From Kutzneria kofuensis (GTDB lineage Bacteria > Actinomycetota > Actinomycetes > Mycobacteriales > Pseudonocardiaceae), in the NCBI RefSeq assembly GCF_014203355.1, contig NZ_JACHIR010000001.1, positions 2,854,038-2,918,037 of the forward strand: DNA of 64,000 nt. Direction: 5' to 3'. Position numbers and translations under genes: made by a program. This document shows positions 37,078-46,606 of this stretch, piece by piece. The notes under the pieces were generated by a model. The model ran no database searches and was not told the origin of the DNA. It saw nothing but the letters and a program-made list of their open reading frames with translations. Every line of letters starts with the position of its first letter. The stretch's first letter is position 1.

Positions 37078-37211
37078 CGACCAGCGGCGGCATCCGCGTC
37101 GAACGCCGACGCGGGTGCCGCGGGCAGGTCGCCAAGGACCTCGTCGCGCGGCAGGAGTTCCAGCGCGCGACCGTCACTCACTATGATCATGTTCGGTGTC
37201 CTCGGAGTCAT
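37050..37211 (-). CDS. 53-residue ORF coupled to the ABC permease, possibly a truncated gene
   Basis: ATG at 37211 overlaps the permease stop as ATGA, after AAGGA. The product begins MTPRTPNMIIVSDGRALELL and is acidic and soluble. Its end overlaps the 3' end of the convergent polyester hydrolase gene by 28 bases. Coupling suggests translation; length and the abrupt end suggest the first codons of a gene cut by rearrangement. No family recognised. Confidence 0.4.
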   Translation of the reverse strand: MTPRTPNMIIVSDGRALELLPRDEVLGDLPAAPASAFDADAAAGRQMLGHLGW

Positions 37212-38017
37212 TCCTTCACCGCTCCTCCTGTCATGCCGGCCACGACGTACCGCTGGGCCACCACCAGCAGGATCGCCGCAGGCACAGAGGCCAGCACCGC
37301 CGTGGCCATGATCCCGTTCCAGTCGGCGGTCTGGTTGCCCACGAAGCGGTAGATGCCCACGGTGACCGGCTCGATGCCCTGCCCGGTGGTCAGGGTCACG
37401 GCGAACAGGAAGTCGGCCCACGCGAACAGGAACGAGAACAACCCCGCGGTGATCACCGCGTTGCGGCTGACCGGCACGATGATCGCGGTGAAGGTGCGCC
37501 AGTAGCCCGCGCCGTCCACTCGCGCCGCCTCGGACAGCTCGCGCGGGATGGCGACCATGAACGCCCGCAGCACCAGGATCGCGAACGGCACCGTCGCGGT
37601 GGAATCGGCCAGCACCAGCCCGAAGTAGTTGTCGATCAGACCGAAGTCGCCGAACAGCGCATACAGCGAGTTCGCCATCACGATGCCAGGGATCATCTGC
37701 ACGATCAGCAGCACGAACACGAACACCGGGCCGCCACGCCACGGTAGCTGTGCCAGCGAATACGCCGCCGGCGTCGCGATCAGCAGCGACACCAGGACCG
37801 TCCCGCCGGCCACCAGCAGGCTGGACAGCAGGTGCCCGCCCTGCGTGGCCAGCGCCTCGCGATAGCCGTCCAGGGTCGCGGGCAGCGGCAGGAACTCCGG
37901 TGTCGGGCGCAGCAGCGCGCCGCTGGGCTGCAGCGACGCATTGAGCATCCAGTACAGCGGAAACAGCAGCACCAACACGATCAGCACGCCGACGGCGGTC
38001 TTGCCCAAGCCCCTCAT
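37208..38017 (-). CDS. sugar ABC transporter permease, MalG type
   Basis: 269 residues with six predicted membrane helices (VGVLIVLVLLFPLYWMLNAS near the start). The EAA loop is IPRELSEAARVDGAGYWRTF. ATG at 38017 overlaps the stop of the preceding permease gene (ATGA). This is the second inner-membrane subunit of a CUT1-type importer. No ATPase gene is nearby; such actinomycete importers usually share a MsiK-type ATPase encoded elsewhere. Confidence 0.9.
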   Translation of the reverse strand: MRGLGKTAVGVLIVLVLLFPLYWMLNASLQPSGALLRPTPEFLPLPATLDGYREALATQGGHLLSSLLVAGGTVLVSLLIATPAAYSLAQLPWRGGPVFVFVLLIVQMIPGIVMANSLYALFGDFGLIDNYFGLVLADSTATVPFAILVLRAFMVAIPRELSEAARVDGAGYWRTFTAIIVPVSRNAVITAGLFSFLFAWADFLFAVTLTTGQGIEPVTVGIYRFVGNQTADWNGIMATAVLASVPAAILLVVAQRYVVAGMTGGAVKE

Positions 38018-38886
38018 GCCAGCGGCTCCCGGGCCGACGAACGCAGGTACACGAAGCCGAACACCATGGCCGCCAGGATGAGCACGTTCCCGACCGCCGC
38101 ACCCTGGCCGAAGGCGAAGTCGTGGAACGACAGGCTGTAGGAGAAGGTGGTCAGCGTCTGGGTGGCGTTGGCCGGGCCGCCGCCGGTGATCACCATGATC
38201 ACATCGAACACCTTGATCGTGTACACCAGGCCCAACATCAGCACGATCCCGGTCACCGGCCGCAGCAACGGCCACGTCACGTTGCGGAACCGCTGCCATG
38301 GTCCGGCGCCGTCCAGCGCCGCCGCCTCGTACAGTGAAACGGGAATCGCGCGCAGGCCGCCGTGCAGCAGCACCAGGTTGAACGGGATGCCGATCCAGAT
38401 GTTGGTCAGGATCACGGCCGGCAGCGCCCAACCGGTGTCGGTCAGCCACGGGATCGCGGGCAGGCCCACCAGGCGCAGGGCCGTGTTGAGCACGCCGTGA
38501 TCCTGGTCGAAGATCCACCGCCACACCGCGCCGCTGACCACCAGCGGCAGCAGCCAGGGCAGGAGCAGCAGCGCGCGCAGCGTCGAGCTGCCCAGGAAGC
38601 GGCCGTTGAAGAACACCGCCAGTGCCAGGCCGATCCCGAACTGGAAGACGATCGAGCCGACCGTGAACCACACGGTGTTCAGCGCCGCCGTGACGAAAAC
38701 GGGATTGCCCAGCGCCGCTATGTAGTTCGCGAGCCCGGTGAACGGTGCCTCGCCGGTGTAGAACGAGCGGACACTGTAGTCCCGCACGCTCATCAGGATG
38801 TTGTAGACGAGCGGGTATCCGAAGAAGACCAGGACGTACAGCACGGCGGGCAGCAGGAAGGCAATGGCGGCCGCGCGTCGGCTCAC
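38014..38886 (-). CDS. sugar ABC transporter permease, MalF type
   Basis: 290 residues. GTG at 38886 overlaps the binding-protein stop (GTGA). Membrane helices include AAAIAFLLPAVLYVLVFFGY and LRALLLLPWLLPLVVSGAVW. The EAA loop is IPVSLYEAAALDGAGPWQRF. It pairs with the MalG-type permease to form the channel for an oligosaccharide, presumably released by the secreted pectin and galactan enzymes nearby. Confidence 0.9.
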   Translation of the reverse strand: MSRRAAAIAFLLPAVLYVLVFFGYPLVYNILMSVRDYSVRSFYTGEAPFTGLANYIAALGNPVFVTAALNTVWFTVGSIVFQFGIGLALAVFFNGRFLGSSTLRALLLLPWLLPLVVSGAVWRWIFDQDHGVLNTALRLVGLPAIPWLTDTGWALPAVILTNIWIGIPFNLVLLHGGLRAIPVSLYEAAALDGAGPWQRFRNVTWPLLRPVTGIVLMLGLVYTIKVFDVIMVITGGGPANATQTLTTFSYSLSFHDFAFGQGAAVGNVLILAAMVFGFVYLRSSAREPLA

Positions 38887-40118
38887 GACCCGCCCGCCTG
38901 CTGGGCTTGCTTGAGCGCCTGCTCGGCCGACTGGCTGCCGGTGATCGCCGCCTGCACCGCGGTCGCCAGCGCCTGCGAGACCTTCGGATACTTCTCCCCC
39001 AGCTCGGCCGAGCGGGACCGGGCGGTGGCGACTTCGGTCACGAACGACCGCATGTTCGGATACTGCTGGCCGAACTTCTCCGCGACGTCCTTCTTCGACG
39101 GCACGTAGGCGTGGCCGGCGTCCCAGCTGGCCATCACGTCCGGCGACAGCAGGCAGGACAGCACCTTCCCCGCCGACTGCTGGGCGGCCTGCCCGGTGGC
39201 CGGGATGACGCCGATCTCGCCGCCCAATGCCACCGTCGGGCTGCCCCCCGCGGCCGGCGTCGGGATCGGCACCACGCCGTAGTGCAACGCCTTCTCGCCG
39301 TCCAGCCGGGCCAGGTTCCACGAGCCATTGATCATCATGGCCGCGTTGCCGGCGACGAACTGGTCGGCCACGTCGTTCTGGTTCCAGTTCAGCACCGACT
39401 TCGACGCCGAGCCGCCGGCGACCAGACCCGAAACGAACTCCAACGCCCGAACGGCCTTGTCTGAGTCCACTGCGGACAAATCGGCGCCGTTGCTCCAGAA
39501 GAACGGCAGGAACTGCCAGGTGCCCTCCTCCGAGGGGATGGCGGAGAAGGCCAGACCGTAGCGCGGCCCCTTGGTCAGCTTGGCCGCGGCGGCCTTCAGC
39601 TCGTCCCACGTCCTCGGCGGCTCGACACCGGCCTCGGCGAGCATGTCCTTGTTGTACAGCAGGGCAAGGCCGTTCACACCCGGCGCGAGCCCGTACACCT
39701 TGCCCTGGTAGGTGCCGGCGTTGACGATGCTGTCGTAGAAGCCGTCGGTGGCGATGCCGTAGTCCGACAACGGGGTCAGCGCGCCCGTGCTGGCGATCTG
39801 CTGCACGGTGGGATTGTCGGTGAACACCAGGTTCGGCAGCGACCGTGAGCTCGCGCCCTGCAAGATCTTGGGCAGCATCTGGTCTGTGGGCACGGTCTGC
39901 CGCTGGACCGTCACACCGGCCTGCTTCGAGCAGGTGTCCAGCACCTTCTGCCAGGCGGCCGAGCCCTGCTGGTCGGTGTAGTAGTCCAGTTCGGTGATGG
40001 AGTTCGCCGTGCCGGCGGAGGACCCACAGGCGGCCAGCGCCAGCACCAGCGTCAACGCGGCCGCTGGTCTACCGAGGGTCTTGTTCAGGCTGGCAATCAT
40101 GGACGACAAGGCCGTCAT
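38883..40118 (-). CDS. sugar ABC transporter substrate-binding lipoprotein
   Basis: About 411 residues. The signal TLVLALAACGSSAG contains a lipobox (LAAC). The mature protein has ITELDYYTDQQGSAAWQKVL, SLPNLVFTDNPTVQQIASTG, GLAPGVNGLALLYNKDMLAE and AAMMINGSWNLARLDG, typical of family 1 binding proteins. The ATG at 40118 sits directly against AAGGAG, so a TTG at 40109 is an alternative start. An operator-like palindrome lies just upstream. It captures the substrate for the two permeases that follow with 4-base overlaps. Confidence 0.9.
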   Translation of the reverse strand: MTALSSMIASLNKTLGRPAAALTLVLALAACGSSAGTANSITELDYYTDQQGSAAWQKVLDTCSKQAGVTVQRQTVPTDQMLPKILQGASSRSLPNLVFTDNPTVQQIASTGALTPLSDYGIATDGFYDSIVNAGTYQGKVYGLAPGVNGLALLYNKDMLAEAGVEPPRTWDELKAAAAKLTKGPRYGLAFSAIPSEEGTWQFLPFFWSNGADLSAVDSDKAVRALEFVSGLVAGGSASKSVLNWNQNDVADQFVAGNAAMMINGSWNLARLDGEKALHYGVVPIPTPAAGGSPTVALGGEIGVIPATGQAAQQSAGKVLSCLLSPDVMASWDAGHAYVPSKKDVAEKFGQQYPNMRSFVTEVATARSRSAELGEKYPKVSQALATAVQAAITGSQSAEQALKQAQQAGGS

Positions 40119-41070
40119 CTCCTTACGGTGTCGAATCGCTTCAACAGGCTGGTCAGCGTCACTCGGCGGCATAGTCCCGGACTGAGTGAGAATGTGGTCA
40201 CGCGGTACTGTCCCGTCTGGTCAGCCGTGGCGAGAGCAGCCGGATCTCGGGCGACACCGGACCGTCGAGCCCTGGGAATGTCGAGACCGCGGTGCCGCAC
40301 CTCGGACAGCAAAGCACCGAGCACCGCCTCGTTGTGCGCCACGATCGCCGTGATCGACGGATCGGTGCTCAGCGTCCGGTCCAGGTAGGCACCCACGCCG
40401 GCGTAGGAGGGCGCGCACGGGTGGGACACCGCCCGTAGGCCGTGGGCCGTCTCAGCTTCGTTGAAGTCACGTAAGAATCGCCCGGCGTAGCTGGTTCCAC
40501 GTTCGTAGACCGCGGGGGACGGACCCAGCAGGGCAATACGGCGGTGTCCAAGGTCGGCGAGGTGGTTCACGGTGAACGCGCCGGCCGCCACGAAGTCGAG
40601 GTCTACGCAGGTCAGTCTCTGCGGGTTGTCCGGGGCGCCGGGCAGCACCACCGGTCGCCGCAACGACGCCAGCACCGGGATCCTCGGCTCCTCGGCCTCC
40701 ACGTCCATCACGATGAGCGCGTCGCCGATAGCTGAGCCGATGACCCGGCGCAGCCCCGCCGGCCCTCGTCCTTGGTCAGTAGCAGCACGTCCTGGCCATG
40801 GGCACGGGCGGCGCTGGCCATCGTGGCGACGAACTGCATCATCACAGGAGCGTTGACGTCGACGCGGAAGGGGATGGCCAGCGCGATGACATTGGTGCGA
40901 CTGCTGACCAGCGCCCTGGCGCCGGCGTTGGGGTGATACCCCAACTCGCGGATGCTCTGCTGCACTCTTCGCTGTGTCTCCAGGGAGATCGAGCGCTTCC
41001 CACTGAGCACATAGGACACAGCGCTCGGTGAGACCCCGGCAGCCCTGGCGACGTCGGTGATCGTCACCAC
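40115..41070 (-). pseudogene. LacI-family regulator with a frameshift and altered C-terminus
   Basis: From a GTG at 41070 (GGGGGAGGA upstream) the first frame encodes ITDVARAAGVSPSAVSYVLS, GKRSISLETQRRVQQSIREL and QDVLLLTKDEG. Near 40760 the frame must change to continue PAGLRRVIGSAIGDALIVMD, DLGHRRIALLGPSPAVYERG and ITAIVAHNEAVLGALL. One missing C would explain it. After GLDIP the usual C-terminal core is replaced by RARRSGVARDPAALATADQT, so a second defect is likely. Either the gene is dead or the assembly is wrong here. It neighbours the importer and would be its natural repressor. Confidence 0.75.
40129..40146. promoter_or_regulatory. operator-like palindrome upstream of the sugar importer
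   Basis: TGTCGAATCGCTTCAACA matches the site at 44100-44117 in 17 of 18 positions. It lies 11 bases before the binding-protein start, between the importer and the LacI gene. This fits a repressor site. Confidence 0.65.
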
Positions 41071-41132
41071 TGGTCCTCCCCCTGGTTCGAACCGTCGACT
41101 GCCAACTCGCGCCCCGACGCGGACCGCCCCGT

Positions 41133-44099
41133 CTAACGGGTGATCCGGAACGAGTACAGATTGGCCAGGCCGTCGAAGGACAGGTACACATCGTGCCGAC
41201 CGGCGACCTTGGCCAGCCCGGCCGCGACGCTGACGTACTTGTACTTGTCCCCAGTGCTGGGGACGGTCACCGTGCCCAGCACCTGCCCGGTGTCCAGCTT
41301 TACGGTGATATGTGCGGGTGCGGCGTTCGGATTGGACACCGATGCGGTGAGGGTGCCGCCGCCCGTGAGCTGAACGTCCTTGTACGCCAGCCACGCCCCC
41401 GCCGTGGCGGCCACCGAGGTGCCGCTGGCCTTGCTCTGGTCGGTCAGCGTCGTGCCCTGGTAGTCGTCGAAGTTCTGGGCGAGGGTGGTCCGCGACAGGT
41501 CGCGTGGCGGAATGGTCTCGCCGGGCACGGCGATCGACGCCTGCTGTCGGATGTCCTGCGATGAGCTGCCCACCTGGAAATCGTAGGCGCCGGCCTCGAC
41601 GACGGACTTGCTCCGCGTCACGTCCCAGAACGCGAGGTCGCCGCCCTGCACCGTGAATGCGACGTTCTTGGTCTGGCCCGCCGCGACACTGACCCGCTGG
41701 AAGCCGCGCAACTGCCGGATTGGCTGCTGGACCCGGGACTGCTGCTCGTGCGTGTACAGCTGCACAACCTCGTCACCGGCCCGCGGTCCCGTGTTCGTGA
41801 CGTCCACGGTGACCCGGGTCGCGGAGCCCTGCCGGCTCACGTGCAGGTTGTCGTACCGGAACGTGGTGTAGCTCAGGCCGTAACCGAACGGGAACAGCAC
41901 CGGCCCCTGGTGGTACAGGTACGTCATGCCGCTCTTGGCGATGTCGTAGTTCTGGATGCTCGGCAGCTGCGCGTCCGAGGCGTACCACGTCTGGGGCAAC
42001 CGGCCGGCCGGATTGACGTCGCCGAACAGCACGTCGGCCAGCGCGTGCCCGGTCTCCTCGCCGGCGTGGCTGGTCCACAGGACGCCGGGCGCGGTCTGCT
42101 TGTCCCAACCCGTCGTGGGATAGCTGTTCTCCACCACGACAACCGTGTGTGGGTTGGCCTTCTGCACCGCCTGCACCAGGGCCAGCTGTGCCGGAGCGAG
42201 CTCGGTGCTCGTGCGGTCGTTGTCCTCGCGGCCGTTGATGAAGGGCATGCTGCCGACCACCACAACCGCGGTGTCCGCCCCGGTCACCGCGTTGACCGCG
42301 TCGGCCACGCCGCTGGTGATCACCTGCTTGGTGAAGTTGGTGGCGGCCGCCGGGGTGGCCGCGGTCAGGGCGACGGCCCCATCCGCTCCGACGACCGCGT
42401 ATCTGTTGCCCCCGCCGGCGTCGTTGCCGGCGTACTCCAGCACGTAGCCGCCGTCCGGCTGCTGGTCCAGTTTCAGCTGCTGCTGCACGAACCACCCGTT
42501 GGGCTGGGCGGCGTTGTTGACCAGGCTGCGGTTGGGGCCCAGCGAAAGGTACTTGCCGTTGGCCACCGTGCGCAGCGTCAGCTTGCCGGCGCCCCAGTCG
42601 AACACGTCCATCGACTCGTTGCCGCCGGCCGTCGTCGGTCCCTCGGTCAACGCGCCGTCAGCGGTGGGCGCGGTGAGATACCTGCCCGTCGCGTTGTCCT
42701 TCAGGGCAATCCGGTCCACCCCCTCGGTGGACGACACGTTCGCGCCTGCCCCGAGCCGGTCCATGATGCCCTGCACGGGCGTCACCTGGTACGGCAGGCT
42801 GCCGCCGTACCAGTCGGTGTAGAGCGTGTCGGCGAGCGGACCAACCACTGCGACCTTCTTGGCCGGATCGGCCGTCAACGGCAGCGCGCCGTTGTCGTTA
42901 CGCAGCAGCACGACCTGTTCGTCGGCGGCCTTGCGGGCCAGCGCCTGGTGCGCCGGCGAGTTGATGACGGCCGGGGTGATCCTGGCGTACGGGTTGCCGG
43001 CGCTGGGCGGGTCGAACTCGCCCAACCGGAACCGCAGCGAGAGCAGGTGCCGATCGGCACGCTCGATGTCGGCCACCGTCAACAGGTTCTGGTCCACCGC
43101 GGCCTTGACGGCGTCGGTGATGATGCCGGGGTTGTTGTCGTTGTCGGTGAAGCTGTCCAGCCCTGCCTTGATCGCCGCGGCCACCGCCGCCGGCTTGGTG
43201 GCGTAGTACAGCTCGGGCCAGACCAGGTTGCTCGGCGCGCCCGCATCGCTGACGATCGCGAGATCGTTGGTGCTCCAGCTGCGCACCGTGCTGCCGAGAT
43301 CGGGGCTCACCGTGTTCGGCCGGCCGTTGACCAGGTTGTAGGACGGCATCACGCCGGTGGCCGCGTTCGCGGTCAACGCCGGCTTGAACGCCTGCTCGTC
43401 GTAGTCGTGCAGAATCTTCGGTGGCACCGCGGAGTTGCTCGTGACGCGGTTGGTCTCGTTGTTGTACGCGAGGTAGTGCTTGAGCGTTGGCGCTGCTTGC
43501 AGGTAGCGCGGGTCGTCGCCCTCGATGCCCTTGCCGTACGCGGAGGAGATGGCCCCGGTCAGGTACGGGTCCTCGGAGTAGCCCTCCTCATTGCGGCCCC
43601 AACGCGGGTCGCGCAGCAGGTTGGTCACCGGCGCCCACAGGTTGAGGTCCCACAGGGTGGGGTTCTCGGCGTTGTAGCCACGCGCCTCTTGACCCACCGC
43701 GTTGCCGACTTGTTTGATCAGCGCCGGGTCCCAGGTGCTGCCGAGCCCGACAGCCTGGGGGAAGACGGTGCCCTTGGCCGTGACGACCGCGCCGCCGTGG
43801 TAGAAGTCGGTGGTCCAGGCGACGCCGTGCAGCGCCTCCGTGCCGGTCTTGAAGAACCCGATGCCCAGCCGCGGGATCGGCACCTCGTACTGGTGCAGCA
43901 GCGAGATCTTCTCGTCCAGGGTAAGCCGGGAGATCAGGTCGTCGAGCCGTACGGACAGCGGAAGGCCGGGATCGCGGAACCGGTCGACCGCCGGCGCCGC
44001 GGCGGCCGCCGTCGTGGCGATCAGCACCATGGCCGCGGCAAGGCCGACGCTTCCCCACCATCGACGTGAACGCGCCAAGGCACACCCCCAGATCGTCAT
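41133..44099 (-). CDS. large secreted GH3 glycosidase with inserted and C-terminal binding domains
   Basis: 988 residues with signal (GLAAAMVLIATTAAAAAPAV). The GH3 barrel reads RLDDLISRLTLDEKISLLHQ, GTEALHGVAWTTDF, LRDPRWGRNEEGYSEDP and DLAIVSDAGAPSNL (nucleophile Asp). The second domain (AADEQVVLLRNDNGALPL) carries a roughly 130-residue insertion with beta-trefoil-like repeats (GRYLTAPTADGALTEGPT, GKYLSLGPNRSL). It resumes at DTAVVVVGSMPFINGREDND. A fibronectin-like domain and a C-terminal CBM6-like module follow (NFDDYQGTTLTDQ to LYSFRITR). Likely an exo-acting glycosidase on plant oligosaccharides. The start abuts an operator-like palindrome; a downstream TTG (LARSRRW) is an alternative start. 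Confidence 0.85.
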   Translation of the reverse strand: MTIWGCALARSRRWWGSVGLAAAMVLIATTAAAAAPAVDRFRDPGLPLSVRLDDLISRLTLDEKISLLHQYEVPIPRLGIGFFKTGTEALHGVAWTTDFYHGGAVVTAKGTVFPQAVGLGSTWDPALIKQVGNAVGQEARGYNAENPTLWDLNLWAPVTNLLRDPRWGRNEEGYSEDPYLTGAISSAYGKGIEGDDPRYLQAAPTLKHYLAYNNETNRVTSNSAVPPKILHDYDEQAFKPALTANAATGVMPSYNLVNGRPNTVSPDLGSTVRSWSTNDLAIVSDAGAPSNLVWPELYYATKPAAVAAAIKAGLDSFTDNDNNPGIITDAVKAAVDQNLLTVADIERADRHLLSLRFRLGEFDPPSAGNPYARITPAVINSPAHQALARKAADEQVVLLRNDNGALPLTADPAKKVAVVGPLADTLYTDWYGGSLPYQVTPVQGIMDRLGAGANVSSTEGVDRIALKDNATGRYLTAPTADGALTEGPTTAGGNESMDVFDWGAGKLTLRTVANGKYLSLGPNRSLVNNAAQPNGWFVQQQLKLDQQPDGGYVLEYAGNDAGGGNRYAVVGADGAVALTAATPAAATNFTKQVITSGVADAVNAVTGADTAVVVVGSMPFINGREDNDRTSTELAPAQLALVQAVQKANPHTVVVVENSYPTTGWDKQTAPGVLWTSHAGEETGHALADVLFGDVNPAGRLPQTWYASDAQLPSIQNYDIAKSGMTYLYHQGPVLFPFGYGLSYTTFRYDNLHVSRQGSATRVTVDVTNTGPRAGDEVVQLYTHEQQSRVQQPIRQLRGFQRVSVAAGQTKNVAFTVQGGDLAFWDVTRSKSVVEAGAYDFQVGSSSQDIRQQASIAVPGETIPPRDLSRTTLAQNFDDYQGTTLTDQSKASGTSVAATAGAWLAYKDVQLTGGGTLTASVSNPNAAPAHITVKLDTGQVLGTVTVPSTGDKYKYVSVAAGLAKVAGRHDVYLSFDGLANLYSFRITR

Positions 44100-44117
44100 T
44101 GTCGAATCGCTTCGACA
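44100..44117. promoter_or_regulatory. operator-like palindrome at the GH3 start
   Basis: TGTCGAATCGCTTCGACA, with arms TGTCGAA / TTCGACA, sits immediately before the GH3 start codon. Together with the near-identical site at 40129 it suggests joint control of GH3 and importer by one LacI-type repressor. Confidence 0.65.
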
Positions 44118-44373
44118 TTCAGCGAGTGGGCCCCAGTCATCAAGCCGAACGTCGCCAGGACTCTTTCAGCGGCGTCACAAGGGGTCAACCTCGATGCGCT
44201 TCGACGAGAACCGCCATGACCGTTCATCGTTCCGCCGGCCGCTCTCCGCCCGGGTGACGGACCAGGAATTCTGACTGCGTTCCCGCGTCGGACCTGCGGA
44301 AGGTTGTCGTGTCAGAGCCCGCGAAACGCAGAAGCGTCGCGGCGGCAGCACTGCTGCGACCACATGGCCGCGA

Positions 44374-44386
44374 CTGAAAGTTTCAG
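44374..44386. promoter_or_regulatory. operator-like palindrome CTGAAAGTTTCAG, site 2
   Basis: Identical to 34230-34242. It lies 275 bases upstream of the GH3 start and 155 bases before an SDR fragment on the opposite side, mirroring the site at 55564 upstream of the intact SDR gene. Confidence 0.6.
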
Positions 44387-44540
44387 GCCGGCAGAACGGA
44401 CAGTCGGCAGTCCGCAGCACTTCCTTGCCCCACGGGATGTCCGGAACGTTCGCTCAGTGGTGCTTCCGAGCGCCTGGGCCCGGCAGCGCGATGACGTCGC
44501 GCGCGGTGCGGATCTCATGACGTTTCGAGGAGAACCGCGG

Positions 44541-44730
44541 CGCTGGCGACCCGGTGAAGTCGGCGGCAATCAAGCGATTCGGCAAGCCCGCGGAGGTCGC
44601 GGCTGTTCTCGCGTTCTACGCAAGCGAAGCACCCGGCTATCTGACCGGGGTCGACATCTTGGTCGAAGGGGCAATCAAGGCTGGCACAAATTTTGCAACT
44701 GCCCAGAAAGAGCTACTTCGTTGCCGGGAA
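44541..44730 (+). pseudogene. C-terminal relic of a short-chain dehydrogenase
   Basis: The plus strand reads AAIKRFGKPAEVAAVLAFYA, then SEAPGYLTGVDILVEGAIKA. This is nearly identical to the C-terminus of the SDR at 54541 (AAIKRFGKPEEVAAVLAFCA). The N-terminal two thirds are missing. It ends in a different tail (TNFATAQKELLRCRE). Confidence 0.85.
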
Positions 44731-44819
44731 TAGCTCGTTGGTCCTGCTTCACTCCGGCGACCGGCCGGAACACAGGGTGCGGCTCCGCCCAGTAGGAACG
44801 ACCCGGCAGAGCCGCGTAG

Positions 44820-45130
44820 CCCTCATGGCGTCAGTTGGTGGATGTGGGTCGTCGCAGATCCGCACGTCGTCGACGTGCACCGCCCCGCACTCGGCCGCGT
44901 TCGCGTACCACGCGACCTTCCCGATCCCCGGCATCGGTCAGCACCCGACGGCCGTCGATGTCCAGGTTGAAGCGCTGGTTCACCGTGTCCACGCTGAGCG
45001 TGGTCCGATGCCACTGGCCGGAGGCGTACGTGCCGATCACACGGCTCGTGCCTGCTTCGTACGCATGGATCCGGCCGCGCTCGACCGCGCCGATGTCCGG
45101 TCGGCTCCCGGTCGGCACGAGCGTTCCGGC
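44820..45130 (-). pseudogene. relic of a secreted concanavalin-like C-terminal domain
   Basis: The minus strand reads HAYEAGTSRVIGTYASGQWH, RTTLSVDTVNQRFNLDIDGR and, after a frameshift, GIGKVAWYANAAECGAVHVD. This pattern (YASGQWHTTTLSVD, NAAECGAVHVDDV) is that of laminin-G/concanavalin-like tails of secreted carbohydrate enzymes. Only about 100 residues survive. Confidence 0.45.
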
Positions 45131-45150
45131 GAAGGCGCGGCCCGCCCACC

Positions 45151-45294
45151 AGCGTTCGACGAGGAGATCTACAAGCAGCGCGACACCATGGAACAGGCAT
45201 TCAACCGCCTGAAGCAGTGGCGCGGCATCGCCACCCGCTACGACAAGTACGCCCTGACTTCCTCGGCGGCGTCCTACTCTCCGCAACAATCATG
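45151..45294 (+). pseudogene. C-terminal relic of an IS5-type transposase
   Basis: DEEIYKQRDTMEQAFNRLKQ, then WRGIATRYDKYALT matches the end of IS5-family DDE transposases (Glu of the triad in MEQAFNRLKQ). A one-base deletion spoils the last residues (expected FLGGVLLSATI). Confidence 0.7.
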
Positions 45295-45350
45295 ACCACT
45301 CGCACCGCATCCCGGAATCAGGAGATACGCCCTCGTCGCTCCCTGCGGGT

Positions 45351-46559
45351 TCACCGGTAGCCGAGCGTGGATGCGGCCGCGAGGCGCGAGCCCTGTCGCC
45401 AGACCGCGCGAATCGACAGGCTGTCGTTGATGGTTGTGGTGGGATCACCGTCGACCAGGACGAGATCTGCGCGCAGGCCTTGCTTGACGCGGCCCCGATC
45501 GTGAAGGCCGAACCGTTGCGCTGTCAGTGAAGTCGCCGAGCGCAGGGCTTCGGCGGGGCTGAAACCGGCCTGTACGAACAGTTGCAGCTCGCCGTGCAGA
45601 CTTGCTCCGTGGGTCACGCCGCGCACGGCCAGAGCTGCGGCGTCGGTGCCTGCGATCACGTCGACCCCGGCCTGGCGGAGGGCTGCGATCGTGGCCAGTG
45701 CCATGTCGAAGTGCGAGGCGGGCAAGCCGCCGAACGTGTCGGACAGGTGCGCCCGCAATGCCGGCGAAAGCTTTCCCGCAACGCGGGGATCTCGCGCCAG
45801 GTCCGTGCTGTGCGACAGCCCGACGATCGAGGCAAGGGGAGTCAGTGTCGGTATCACGAACACGTTCGCGCTTGCGATGCGGTCGACGATCTCCTGGGTG
45901 TGGGCCGTGTCGGCGAACAGATGGGCGAGGCCGTCGGCGCCGGCGCCGACCATCTGTTCGGTCTCGTGCAGCGTCATGGCGTGGGCCATCACCATCTTCC
46001 CGCGAGCGTGCGCCTCGGCGATCACGGCGGCGTGAATCTCCAGTGGTACGTGCGGCAACTGGAAGCCGAACGCCCCGCCACTCTCGGCTATCAGCTTGAT
46101 GTAGTCGGCGCCCTCGCTGATCCGGTCGTCGACGAACCCGGCCGCTTCCGCCACGGTGGTCGCGGTCGGCCAGACCGGATCGTTGAGGCCCTTTCGGAAC
46201 TGATGCGGGTGGCCGTCGGGGTGGGTGAGCGAAAAGGAGGAACTCCGCACGTCCGCGAAACTCCGGTCGGCTTCGACCTGGACGCGCAGCGGAGTCATGG
46301 TGGCGGGGACCGAGCCCATGTCGAGTTCGGTAGTGACGCCGAAGGTCAGCGCCTGGCGCAGCATCGCGGCATCTGTGTGGGTGTGTGCGTCGATCAGGCC
46401 CGGCAGCAGGGTTGCGCCGGTGGCGTCGACGACTTCCACCCCGGTGACTCGCGGCCCGCCCACCGAGACGATGACCCCGTCGGCGACGTGCACGTCGACC
46501 TGGCCCAGGTTCTTCTCGCCGTCGAACACCTTCGCACCGACGATGACGAACTCGTCCAT
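45351..46559 (-). CDS. amidohydrolase-family metal-dependent hydrolase
   Basis: 402 residues; ATG at 46559 with GAGGAG 6 bases upstream. Signatures: LLPGLIDAHTHTDAAMLRQA (His-x-His), YIKLIAESGGAFGF (Lys), VMAHAMTLHETEQM (His), DGLAHLFADT (His) and VIAGTDAAALA (Asp). The C-terminus (GLRADLVLVDGDPTT) returns to the composite beta domain. It belongs to the imidazolonepropionase/prolidase-like branch that hydrolyses cyclic amides or related bonds. It is the last gene of the aromatic operon, 48 bases after the FAH-family gene. The specific reaction is not deducible. Confidence 0.8.
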   Translation of the reverse strand: MDEFVIVGAKVFDGEKNLGQVDVHVADGVIVSVGGPRVTGVEVVDATGATLLPGLIDAHTHTDAAMLRQALTFGVTTELDMGSVPATMTPLRVQVEADRSFADVRSSSFSLTHPDGHPHQFRKGLNDPVWPTATTVAEAAGFVDDRISEGADYIKLIAESGGAFGFQLPHVPLEIHAAVIAEAHARGKMVMAHAMTLHETEQMVGAGADGLAHLFADTAHTQEIVDRIASANVFVIPTLTPLASIVGLSHSTDLARDPRVAGKLSPALRAHLSDTFGGLPASHFDMALATIAALRQAGVDVIAGTDAAALAVRGVTHGASLHGELQLFVQAGFSPAEALRSATSLTAQRFGLHDRGRVKQGLRADLVLVDGDPTTTINDSLSIRAVWRQGSRLAAASTLGYR

Positions 46560-46606
46560 CGGACTCTCCTCGCAATGCTGGACATGTACTGGTTCGGGCT
46601 TCACGG

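Noticed and set aside
37208-38671. A 487-residue permease with a long N-terminal extension
   Set aside because: The upstream part is the wrong frame of the MalF-type permease gene; the ATG at 38017 overlaps that gene's stop in the usual way.
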